A DNA stretch of 64,000 bases from Oscillatoria acuminata PCC 6304 (lineage in GTDB: Bacteria; Cyanobacteriota; Cyanobacteriia; Cyanobacteriales; Laspinemataceae), in contig NC_019693.1 in the NCBI RefSeq assembly GCF_000317105.1, forward strand, positions 682,001 through 746,000, given 5' to 3'. The notes beneath the pieces are model-generated. The model was not told the DNA's origin and ran no database searches. It saw nothing but the letters and a program-made list of their open reading frames with translations. Positions 20,020 to 28,280 of the stretch are shown here, piece by piece. Made by a program: the position numbers and the translations under genes. Within the stretch, counting starts at the first letter, position 1; every line of letters starts with the position of its first letter.

Positions 20020-21363
20020 CTATTCCCTCTCAACAAACCCCGGACTTTTCCCCATTAATAAATACGTTGTCATTTCTCCCTTACCCTTAATAAAAACCTT
20101 CCCCCGTTCTTGAAACAAATACTCATCTTTCAAAAAATGATAGGTTTCCCGAGTCACTTGAATTGCTCCAGGAATACCATGAGATTCCATCCGAGAGGCG
20201 AGATTCACCGTATCGCCCCACAAATCATAAATAAATTTTTTAATGCCAATCACTCCCGCAATTACTGGACCCGTGGCGATGCCGATGCGGATGCGAAAAT
20301 TTCGTCCGGTTTTGTTGTTAAACGTGGCGATCGCCCGCTGCATATCCAACGCCATATCTGCGATCGCTTGAGCATGGTCCTCCCGAGGTTCTGGCAACCC
20401 AGAAACCACCATATAGGCATCCCCAATGGTTTTAATCTTCTCCAACTGATGCAACTCCGCCAACGCATCAAACTCCGAAAAAATTTGATTGAGCAACTCC
20501 ACTAAATCCCAGGGAGAAATTTGGGAAGACAGTTCCGTAAACCCGACAATATCCGCAAACAAAACCGAAACATTGGTGTAACTATCCGCCAAATTTTTGG
20601 GATTTTGTTTTAACCGAGTGGCAATGGAATGGGGTAAAACATTCAGTAATAAACTTTCCGAAAGTTTTTGTTCTTCTTCCAATTGAGCATAAGCCTCCTC
20701 TAAATCCCATCGGGCTTTGAACTCGGCTTTTTGTAACTGCTCATATAAATAAACGGATAAGTTGCCAATAAAACAGACCCAAAAGAAATACAAAGCCAGT
20801 ACGGAAGGTTTCATCCAACTTATCGAGTTACTGAAGTTTACCCCCAAGGCGGAATTTACCCCCAGAAAATACAAAAACACCCCCAATTGAGCCGCTAAAT
20901 GGAGATACCAACGTACCGGAGTAAATGTCGCTTGACCGAAAAACATAATTGTCCAAACTAACAGTTCCGGTTGAGCAACTCCTGACAAAGTACGCGGAAT
21001 TTGCGGAACAATCGTCACCACCCAATAAAAGGCGAAAAAGACTAAACTCGGATAGCGGCGACCTAATTTGCTATGCTGAAGTAACAGACATAACAGTAAA
21101 CAGATTTCAATACTAACCTGCGATCGCAACCAGTCCGGCCTAAATTCCTCGGGACGGAACAACCAATTGCTCACTTGTAGCAAACTGGCACTCAAAAAAG
21201 CAATCAATCCAATCCACAACCCCACATCCAGACGCTTCCGCATGAAACGGTCCCGCCATGCCTCATATTCAGCATCACGGGAGGCATCGGCAGAGGTGGA
21301 GGACTTGAGGACCTTGCTCAGTAGGGACGCTACCGGGTTATTTTCAAGAAAGTCATGCTGCAT
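20020..21363 (-). CDS. Membrane-bound class III adenylate cyclase
   Basis: This enzyme makes cAMP from ATP. The 447-residue protein has a charged N-terminus, about six hydrophobic segments between residues 45 and 215, a coiled-coil linker (about 215-240) and a class III catalytic domain (about 245-440). Visible active-site features are the metal-binding LFADIVGF, EKIKTIGDAYMV with the purine-contacting Lys, and DLWGDTVNLASRMES with the second specificity Asp and the transition-state Asn and Arg. The Lys/Asp pair points to ATP, not GTP. The layout resembles cyanobacterial Cya proteins. It sits convergent with the hybrid kinase gene and upstream, on the same strand, of no other gene. Confidence 0.92.
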   Translation of the reverse strand: MQHDFLENNPVASLLSKVLKSSTSADASRDAEYEAWRDRFMRKRLDVGLWIGLIAFLSASLLQVSNWLFRPEEFRPDWLRSQVSIEICLLLCLLLQHSKLGRRYPSLVFFAFYWVVTIVPQIPRTLSGVAQPELLVWTIMFFGQATFTPVRWYLHLAAQLGVFLYFLGVNSALGVNFSNSISWMKPSVLALYFFWVCFIGNLSVYLYEQLQKAEFKARWDLEEAYAQLEEEQKLSESLLLNVLPHSIATRLKQNPKNLADSYTNVSVLFADIVGFTELSSQISPWDLVELLNQIFSEFDALAELHQLEKIKTIGDAYMVVSGLPEPREDHAQAIADMALDMQRAIATFNNKTGRNFRIRIGIATGPVIAGVIGIKKFIYDLWGDTVNLASRMESHGIPGAIQVTRETYHFLKDEYLFQERGKVFIKGKGEMTTYLLMGKSPGFVERE

Positions 21364-21551
21364 GGGTGTTTGCCATCCGGTTGAGGGACTTGAATACCAA
21401 TCGGGTCTCCTGAGTGTGCCACATTTTGCTCCGAGTGATTAACCTCTGAGTGTAGCATTATTCTGAAGCGACCTTGACTCGATGATTCGAGGTGGAGGAT
21501 TCTACAGGAAAATCAACGGGATTCGGGAAACAAACCACCCAAATTCCCCGA

Positions 21552-24500
21552 TTAAATTCGGGTTAAAGGAAGGGAAAGAGACGCGGATTTCGGAAAGGGA
21601 CTCGGATTCCCAATACAAACAAATGCCGCCCAATATTTGGTCCCGGCATAGGGAGTAAAATCATCCGGTTTTGTCGTTAATTTCTGTAAATCTGTTGCAC
21701 TGCCATAATTCAATTGTCCAACTTGTTCGATCGCCTCTGGAGTTAACCAATCCTGCCGCAATTGGGAAACCTGGAGAGTTTTGAGATACTCTTGTGCCTT
21801 CTCCAACGCCACCGTGCGACCCAAATCCGTCTCAAACAAATTGTGATAAAATCGTTCCATTAAAATCGCCGTCGGTACATCCGGAACCTTCCACAGACTC
21901 ATCACCACGGTTTCAGCACCCGCCAGAATGAGCGATCGCCGTAAACCCAGCACCCCCTCCCCAATGGACTGATCCCCCAACGCCGTATCACAAGCAGACA
22001 TCACCACCAACCGCGTCCCCGTCAAATCCAGATGAACCGCATTTTGTGCCGTCAACAACCCATCCTCCGCCTGTTCCGGCAACAACCGTTCTTGCAACAC
22101 CGTATTCGCCCCAGCAAACGCCAACCCCGATCGCCTCATCGGGTCCTGTAATCCCTGTAATTGTAAGCGTCTCCCCTGTTGCATCACCATTCCAGCGGAT
22201 CCGACTCCCCCCATCTCGATAGTCGGCAAACCGAAGAAACCCCAGACATCCGGGGGAGTTTGGTCCAGGGGTAGAAAATAGCCGTGGGTAGCAATATGGA
22301 CAATTTCCGGGGAGTGGCATTGAGACAGCAACGACTTCACCGCCTGCGCCTGAGTATATACAGGAACCCCCAACAATTGGGCAATGCGACTCCCCTCAAT
22401 TTGCGTCCCCGGTAACGGCGTGAATACCTCCTCCGAACCGCGTCCCAACTCCCGAGAGAGCGATCGCACCTCATCAGAACCAATATATGCAGGTTTGATG
22501 GAAATTGCCTCGGGGCGAACTTTTTTGGGAGGGGGTGGGGGAATCGGTTGAACTTGGGTAACCTGGCGATCATACTCTCGCGCTTGTGCCTCAAACTCCT
22601 GTAAGCGATCGCCATAACTCCCCTTGTGGACTACCACCACCAGCCAAATCATTCCCAGACACAGGATCACAATTCCGACGGGGGGAAAAACAGCCAATAG
22701 GATAAAAAATGTGATAGCGGCGATCGCCCCCCCTACTCCCAACATCATCTCCTGGGCGATCGGTTGCGGCTGTTTCGGTGGGTTCCGCTTTAGCTGAACC
22801 TGAGTCTGTGGAGACCCTTGCGGCTGTGGAGAGGGGATTTCCAGGATTTTTAAAGGCTCATCCTCCTGTAAATTATAATCCGGATTGGCAATCACCAAAG
22901 ATGCGGTATAGTCTACCGGAATTGGGAACTGGAAGCGCAGCAAATCCCGCCCGACACTCAGATACCGTAAAGCATATTCTGCCATCAAATAGGCTGAACC
23001 GTCCCCGGACAAAATCCCAAATGGCAGAGTTGCCAACTCGCCATCTGGGGCGATATATACCGTCTGGTGAGGTTGCACATAGGGTTTCAGGGGTGCAATC
23101 AGTTTTTGATACAAATCCTGCCCTTCCGGGGTGGTGTAGATCAGGGGGACGACCGGGCTAGGGGCTTCTTCCACAGGGGTTTTGGCCTGATTCAAGTTGA
23201 GAAAAGCTATATCCCGCTTCGAGTTAGACTGTTCCTCTCCCGAAACCGACTGACGGAAGATCCGACAGAGGCGATCGATTTCCTCCGCCTCCCCTAAATC
23301 AATCATTTCCACCCCTGCCGCATCCCCCGCAGACAACACAAACGCCAGATACCGCGCCGGAAACGATTGTTTATCTCCATTCGCTTTCACTGCCTGGAAA
23401 TTACGAACCCGCACTCGCACAAACTCCAGCAGCGTTGCCCCTTTGGGCAGGGATTGAGTAATAGCCTCACGACTGGCAGAATCTAATTGGGTTTGTAGAT
23501 TCATCTCAGGAATTTGACGACTCAGCGATCGTTCCACATCCTCTTGTTCTTGCTTTAACCGGGCCAATTGTTCCTGATAAGCCGAGTATTGTAAGGGTTC
23601 TGACGGGACTTTCAACGTAAAAGCACCCACTTGCTGAATTAATTGCCCGAGTTTCTCCAATTCAGGTTTGAGGTGAGGGTAACGTCCCGACATAATCAGG
23701 GTTCTCATCAACAACCCCGCCTCCGTCGCCAACCCCTTGCGCCGCAACACCAAATCCAACCCCGCTCGTTTCGCAGCAGCATCCTCTGGGAAGTATTGGA
23801 TAATCAGAGAGAGAAATTCCTCTAACTGCCAATAGTTTTGTTGCATATATTCCAGCCGTTGTCTGTCGCTGCTAATCGATAAGATGTCACCGATAATCCG
23901 GTTTGTAATTTGGTTCGCCTCTTGCATCAGTCGGAATGCTTCATCAGGGCGATTCATTGCCGCCATCAGTACCGCAAAATTGTTCAAACTGTCGGCATAG
24001 TCGGGATGATTCTCACCCAACTGTACTTTTCTAATCTCCATTGCTCGCAGGTGAAGGGATTTGGCATCCGTCAACCGTCCCATTCCCTGGTAAAGTGACG
24101 CCAAATTGTTCAGACTGGTAGCATAGTCGGGATGATTCTCACCCAACTGCACTTTTCTAATCTCCATTGCTTGCCAGTAAAGGCGTTCGGCATCTGTCCA
24201 CCGCCCCATTCTTTTGTACAGTGACGCTAAATAGTTCAAACTGCTGGTATAGAGGGGATGATTCTCGCCCAACTGCACCTTTATAATCTCCATTGATTGC
24301 CGGTGAAGGGTTTCAGCATCCGTCACCCCCCCCATTGCGTGGTACAGTCCCGCCAAATTGTGCAAACTGGTGACATAGCTGGGATGATTCTCACCTAACT
24401 GCACCTTGATAATCTTCATGGCTTGCAGGGAAAGGGGTGCGGCATCTGTCAATCGCCCCATTACAGAGTACAGTGCTGCCAAATTGTTCAAACTTCCTGC

Positions 24501-25658
24501 ATAGTCGGGATGATTCTCACCCAACTGCACCTTTCTAATCTTTATTGCTTGCAGTAAAAGGGGTTCAGCATTCGTCCACTGGCCCATTGCCTGGTACACT
24601 ACCGCCAAATTGCTCAAACTGGTGGCATAGTCAGGATGATCCTCACCCAACTGCACCTTGATAATCTCCATTGCTTGCCCGTAAAAATGTTCGGCATCCG
24701 TCCACCGCCCCATTGCATAGTACACTCCCGCCAAATTGTTCAAACTTCCTGCATAGCTGGGATGATTCTCACCTAATTGCACCTTAAAAATCTCTATTGC
24801 TTGCCCGTAAAAATGTTCGGCATCCGTCCACTGCCCCATTGCATAGTACACTCCCGCCAAATTGCTCAAACTGGTGGCATAGCTGGGATGATTCTCACCC
24901 AACTGCACCTTGATAATCTCCATTGCTTGCCGGAAACGGGGTTCGGCATCCGTCCACTGCCCCATTGCCTTGTACAGTAGTGCCAAATTGTTCAAACTGG
25001 TGGCATAGTCGGGATGATTCTCACCCAACTGCACTTTTATAATCTCCATTGCTTGCCAGTGAAGGCGTTCAGCATCCGTCCACCGCCCCATTGCCTGGTA
25101 CAGTCCCGCCAAATTGTTCAAACTGGTGGCATAGTCGGGATGATTCTCACCCAACTGCACTTTTATAATCTCCATTGCTTGCCGGTAAAGGCGTTCGGCA
25201 TAGGTAAACCACCCCATTGCGTGGTAAAGTGACGCCAAATTGTTCAAACTGCCTGCATAGTTGGGATGATTCTCACCCAACTGCATTTTTATAATCTCCA
25301 TTGCTTTCCGGTAAAGGCGTTCGGCATCCGTTAATCGCCCCATTACATAGTACAGTGCCGCCAAATTGTTCAAACTGGTGGCATAGTCGGGATGATCCTC
25401 ACCCAACTGCACCTTAAAAATATCCATTGCTTGCAGCAAAAGGGGTTCGGCATCCGTCAACCGCCCCCTTGCCCGGTACAGATGCGCCAAAACGTTCAAA
25501 ATTCGTGCATAGTCGGGATGATTCTCACCGAAAGCATATTTTCCCAGTTCGCACGCTTGTTTGGCGAATTGAATTCCTTGTTCATACTGACCTTGATCGT
25601 AAGCGGTTCTTGCCTTCCTATTTAGCGAGTTAATTTGCTCCATCAGATTATCAAACAT
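21552..25658 (-). CDS. TPR-repeat CHAT protease-like protein
   Basis: This 1,368-residue protein joins a tetratricopeptide array to a caspase-like CHAT domain. After about 43 residues there are 13 consecutive 42-residue kinesin-light-chain-type TPRs (about 44-589), each opening with GE(N/D)HP. The CHAT domain covers about 800-1350, with the likely dyad His1125 in IATHGYF and Cys1223 in MSACDTALG. A hydrophobic hairpin of about 38 residues (near 970-1008) interrupts the CHAT domain and could place it at a membrane. CHAT proteins are peptidases, some activated in defence (for example Craspase TPR-CHAT with a type III-E effector), but no CRISPR genes are in this window. The start at 25658 follows a GGAGGTTAAC ribosome site. 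Confidence 0.93.
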   Translation of the reverse strand: MFDNLMEQINSLNRKARTAYDQGQYEQGIQFAKQACELGKYAFGENHPDYARILNVLAHLYRARGRLTDAEPLLLQAMDIFKVQLGEDHPDYATSLNNLAALYYVMGRLTDAERLYRKAMEIIKMQLGENHPNYAGSLNNLASLYHAMGWFTYAERLYRQAMEIIKVQLGENHPDYATSLNNLAGLYQAMGRWTDAERLHWQAMEIIKVQLGENHPDYATSLNNLALLYKAMGQWTDAEPRFRQAMEIIKVQLGENHPSYATSLSNLAGVYYAMGQWTDAEHFYGQAIEIFKVQLGENHPSYAGSLNNLAGVYYAMGRWTDAEHFYGQAMEIIKVQLGEDHPDYATSLSNLAVVYQAMGQWTNAEPLLLQAIKIRKVQLGENHPDYAGSLNNLAALYSVMGRLTDAAPLSLQAMKIIKVQLGENHPSYVTSLHNLAGLYHAMGGVTDAETLHRQSMEIIKVQLGENHPLYTSSLNYLASLYKRMGRWTDAERLYWQAMEIRKVQLGENHPDYATSLNNLASLYQGMGRLTDAKSLHLRAMEIRKVQLGENHPDYADSLNNFAVLMAAMNRPDEAFRLMQEANQITNRIIGDILSISSDRQRLEYMQQNYWQLEEFLSLIIQYFPEDAAAKRAGLDLVLRRKGLATEAGLLMRTLIMSGRYPHLKPELEKLGQLIQQVGAFTLKVPSEPLQYSAYQEQLARLKQEQEDVERSLSRQIPEMNLQTQLDSASREAITQSLPKGATLLEFVRVRVRNFQAVKANGDKQSFPARYLAFVLSAGDAAGVEMIDLGEAEEIDRLCRIFRQSVSGEEQSNSKRDIAFLNLNQAKTPVEEAPSPVVPLIYTTPEGQDLYQKLIAPLKPYVQPHQTVYIAPDGELATLPFGILSGDGSAYLMAEYALRYLSVGRDLLRFQFPIPVDYTASLVIANPDYNLQEDEPLKILEIPSPQPQGSPQTQVQLKRNPPKQPQPIAQEMMLGVGGAIAAITFFILLAVFPPVGIVILCLGMIWLVVVVHKGSYGDRLQEFEAQAREYDRQVTQVQPIPPPPPKKVRPEAISIKPAYIGSDEVRSLSRELGRGSEEVFTPLPGTQIEGSRIAQLLGVPVYTQAQAVKSLLSQCHSPEIVHIATHGYFLPLDQTPPDVWGFFGLPTIEMGGVGSAGMVMQQGRRLQLQGLQDPMRRSGLAFAGANTVLQERLLPEQAEDGLLTAQNAVHLDLTGTRLVVMSACDTALGDQSIGEGVLGLRRSLILAGAETVVMSLWKVPDVPTAILMERFYHNLFETDLGRTVALEKAQEYLKTLQVSQLRQDWLTPEAIEQVGQLNYGSATDLQKLTTKPDDFTPYAGTKYWAAFVCIGNPSPFPKSASLSLPLTRI
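23892..25529 (-). repeat. 126-bp tandem repeats encoding 13 TPRs
   Basis: The DNA of the TPR array repeats with an exact 126-base period, 13 units, with high nucleotide identity across units (for example TGGGATGATTCTCACCCAAC recurs on the plus strand). Such identity implies recent duplication or gene conversion, and unit number may vary between strains. Confidence 0.9.
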
Positions 25659-25904
25659 CAGTTAACCTCCAATACTTGTGTAAACTAAGATTCCGTCTGC
25701 TCATAATTGCGCCTATTCTCTTGTCTAATATTCCCAATCCCAACCCTGAATAACCCAACTCTCTGCCTCCGGACCGAGGGGCGCATCTTGAGGAAGATTT
25801 TTAATCTAACCTCGTCGTCAATCAAGGGATGACGATAGAAAATGCCTACAATTTAGCACAGGCAAGATATCCTGGGTCTAAACTTTTAAAACAAAGGAGA
25901 TATC

Positions 25905-26330
25905 ATGAATAAATCATCTCTCGAAAAATTTCACCAATCTTTACAGGTTTGCAAATCTTTAAAAACCATTCAATCTCAGCGTTCCACTCTCCCTTGTGAA
26001 GCCATCCATCTGCTGTGCGACGTTGCAAAGGACCCCTCCGATTTACTGGATTTGTGCCAACAGCATGACAGCGAGATAGAACCCGCACTCACGGCTATTG
26101 CTGACTATGCTGCCAGGGTGGATAACTGGAAAGCGGGGGATTGTCCTTTTGGGGTGAAAGACCATTGTAATATTTTGCACTTTCTCCTGAATGTTAACAC
26201 CAAAGAATTTGAGTTTTTTAGAGGCCGGGAAACCTTTACTCCGGAAATCATCTGTGAATTTCTTAAGGATTGGAAAGGCATTGATTTGACTCCTTTAATT
26301 GCATCTCGGGAAAAAACATCTGTTGCCTAA
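25905..26330 (+). CDS. Hypothetical protein, 141 residues
   Basis: The ATG at 25905 has a strong ribosome site (AAAGGAGATATC). The product is soluble, helical in outline and has five cysteines scattered between residues 16 and 93. I do not recognise a family. It is divergent from the TPR-CHAT gene (247 bases between starts) and convergent with the 295-residue gene at 26639, with a pair of inverted repeats between. Its position next to a CHAT gene makes a shared role possible, but there is no direct evidence. Confidence 0.65.
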   Translation: MNKSSLEKFHQSLQVCKSLKTIQSQRSTLPCEAIHLLCDVAKDPSDLLDLCQQHDSEIEPALTAIADYAARVDNWKAGDCPFGVKDHCNILHFLLNVNTKEFEFFRGRETFTPEIICEFLKDWKGIDLTPLIASREKTSVA

Positions 26331-26382
26331 TCTGCGGTTATGTTAAATAGGGTCAACCGGCGTGGATTTAAACAAACAGTCA

Positions 26383-26621
26383 CCCGGCGGGGGTTCAAAC
26401 CCCCGCCTAATAGCTAAAGTCGGATAAATCCGACTGAAATAGCGGAGGGTTTCTCTGATGGATTGAAGGCGTTTGAATTGGATTCATTGCCAAAAGCTCA
26501 ATCCTTACCGATGGGACGGATGCCGGGGTTTTCAATAATAAAAACACCTCATCACCCCTCAATCTTCTAGTCGGTTTCAACCGACTTTAGCTATTAGGCG
26601 GGGGTTTAAACCCCCGCCGGG
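26383..26621. repeat. Inverted pair of GGCGGGGGTT palindromic repeats
   Basis: Bases 26383-26440 and 26569-26621 are inverted copies of one repeat. Each contains the palindrome GGCGGGGGTTYAAACCCCCGCC shape, the linker TAATAGCTAAAGTCGG and a second small palindrome (AGTCGG...CCGACT). A partial third copy is at 41893-41915. The pair sits between two convergent genes and could also fold as a large cruciform or terminator. Confidence 0.8.
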
Positions 26622-26638
26622 TTAGGGGTTGAACTGAA

Positions 26639-27526
26639 TCACTCCACCACCTCAAACTTTTTATAAAATACCTGTGCATTCCACTGCCGTCCCACCTGCT
26701 TAAATATTTCCTGCAACCGTTCATCGGTAACCAGAATATCGTTTGGGTTAGACTCCGGATGCACCCAGGATAAATTAACCGGATTTTCAGTCAGGATGGC
26801 GAGAAAATACTCGCTTCCCATATCCATATATTGCAAAGCACTCGCTAACGCTTTGATACCGGGAATATGTAGCTTTTTCTCGGGTACAACCTGGGTTTCT
26901 AAAGAAAATGCCAGAGACGGACAAAGGCAATATCGCTTACCGGAAACCCCCTGATTAATCAAGAGCAAATGACCCGAATGCGGGAAATCCACCTGTAAGG
27001 CATATTTCTTTTCTTTGTGAATCGTCGCCGGGGTTTTTGCGACATTATTCAAGCATATATCCCGGTCCCCATTCTGTAGCTCAATCATCTGCAATTCTTC
27101 TATGGCATAAGTGGCCATTTCCTGCCCCAATTTCCACCCCTGCCGAGGAAATTCTATTTCCCACAACCACTCGTAAATGATTTGCCAAGGGGATTTAGCA
27201 TCCGGATACTGCCGTTGTCTGCCTCTTGTTCCAGTCAACAAATCAACCGGCACCCCATCTGCTTGCATGGCGTCGCCAAATCGTTCTTTTATCTTTTTGA
27301 TGACTTCTCCTAATGTTGCAGGCATATTCGTACTGGGAAACTCAATTTTCAGTTCCTTCTGAATCGTTTCGGTGAGGTTGGAACTCCGTTTCTTTTTGTT
27401 GAGTGGGTGAAAGCGCAACCCACAGCATAACCGCTGGGTCTCGCTGCCATCCTCCGGCAATACTTTGTCTACAAAGTCGTTGAGGAATCTTTCTTGTAAG
27501 GATTTGGCCGGTGCAATGGTTATCAT
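26639..27526 (-). CDS. Hypothetical protein with DUF4384-like C-terminal half
   Basis: This 295-residue soluble protein has a basic, helical N-terminal half. The second half (about 165-295) contains HLLLINQGVSGKRYCLCPSLAF, then LAILTENPVNLSWVHPES and a C-terminal WNAQVFYKKFEVVE. I associate this layout with DUF4384, a beta-rich domain found in cyanobacteria, often beside caspase-like or signalling proteins. The match is from memory and should be treated as tentative. The start at 27526 has GGAGAGATAAA before it. Function is unknown. Confidence 0.65.
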   Translation of the reverse strand: MITIAPAKSLQERFLNDFVDKVLPEDGSETQRLCCGLRFHPLNKKKRSSNLTETIQKELKIEFPSTNMPATLGEVIKKIKERFGDAMQADGVPVDLLTGTRGRQRQYPDAKSPWQIIYEWLWEIEFPRQGWKLGQEMATYAIEELQMIELQNGDRDICLNNVAKTPATIHKEKKYALQVDFPHSGHLLLINQGVSGKRYCLCPSLAFSLETQVVPEKKLHIPGIKALASALQYMDMGSEYFLAILTENPVNLSWVHPESNPNDILVTDERLQEIFKQVGRQWNAQVFYKKFEVVE

Positions 27527-27815
27527 TTTATCTCTCCTGTAGGGTGAATAGGCGGTTTCCTGGAAGGGCAGAGTTTATTCTTGTATCCACTTTAACTCGA
27601 CTTTTAACTAATGTCAACCTCCGAAAAATTTGGTTTTTTATTTATTTTTATTTTAATTTATTTAATTTTGTTTTAATTTATTTGAATTGATTTTAATTAA
27701 TTATAATTTATAAAACATCAAAAGCAAAAACTTCCCATTTCTTTTTATTTGTGCCTCCTAGACGTTTATTTTTGCAATCCATTTAATGGGGATATAGCCG
27801 TTCAGAGTTAACCCC

Positions 27816-28163
27816 ATGAGCAACAAAATCACCCAAAATCAAAAAGTCTGGCAACTGATGGAATGCGTTATCCCCAATCTGATTGGACTGTATATTGATA
27901 GCTATTTCGGATGTGGATTGAGCTTAGTCCTGTTATTGTGGCACTGGACTGGAGACAAAACCGATCGCACTTCCAACCCGCGTCAAAAGGCGATCGCATT
28001 GTTGCCGGTGGCGATCGCCTTTTGTGCAATGAATGGACTGGGTTCTGTCCCCGGTGAACCGGGTTCCGTGAATCCGGGATGGGGGACATTAAACCGGGTG
28101 TCGTTAATCGCCGTCGTCCCCCCCAAGACAAAAGCAGGTTTTCTTGATACTGTAGAGTTTTAA
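27816..28163 (+). CDS. Small hypothetical protein, possibly membrane-bound
   Basis: A 115-residue frame starts at ATG 27816 after an AT-rich spacer. It has one hydrophobic segment at about 22-42 and a weaker one near 64-76, and the tail is proline and glycine rich. There is no good Shine-Dalgarno and no family resemblance, so it may not be translated. A clean hairpin overlaps its stop codon. Confidence 0.35.
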   Translation: MSNKITQNQKVWQLMECVIPNLIGLYIDSYFGCGLSLVLLLWHWTGDKTDRTSNPRQKAIALLPVAIAFCAMNGLGSVPGEPGSVNPGWGTLNRVSLIAVVPPKTKAGFLDTVEF

Positions 28164-28179
28164 ACCGTAAAACTCTACA
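28151..28179. terminator. Perfect hairpin at gene end
   Basis: TGTAGAGTTTTA and its exact complement TAAAACTCTACA pair over 12 bp around a five-base loop. It overlaps the stop codon of the 27816 frame and is followed by ATCGGTTTTCTAAAAATTTCC, a weak U-rich tail on the plus strand. It could end transcription from either side. Confidence 0.55.
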
Positions 28180-28280
28180 ATCGGTTTTCTAAAAATTTCC
28201 TTCAGGATAGTACCCAGTTTACTCTAAATCAACAATTATCTGCTCCATTGAGTCATTTCCGGGTTTATCCTGTATGGGAA

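Noticed and set aside
23892-25529. Short plus-strand frames across the TPR region
   Set aside because: They are antisense shadows of the 126-bp repeats of the TPR-CHAT gene.
21552-25658. Craspase (type III-E CRISPR) TPR-CHAT
   Set aside because: No gRAMP/Cas7-11 gene, no CRISPR array and a different TPR type; such TPR-CHAT proteins are common in cyanobacteria without CRISPR.
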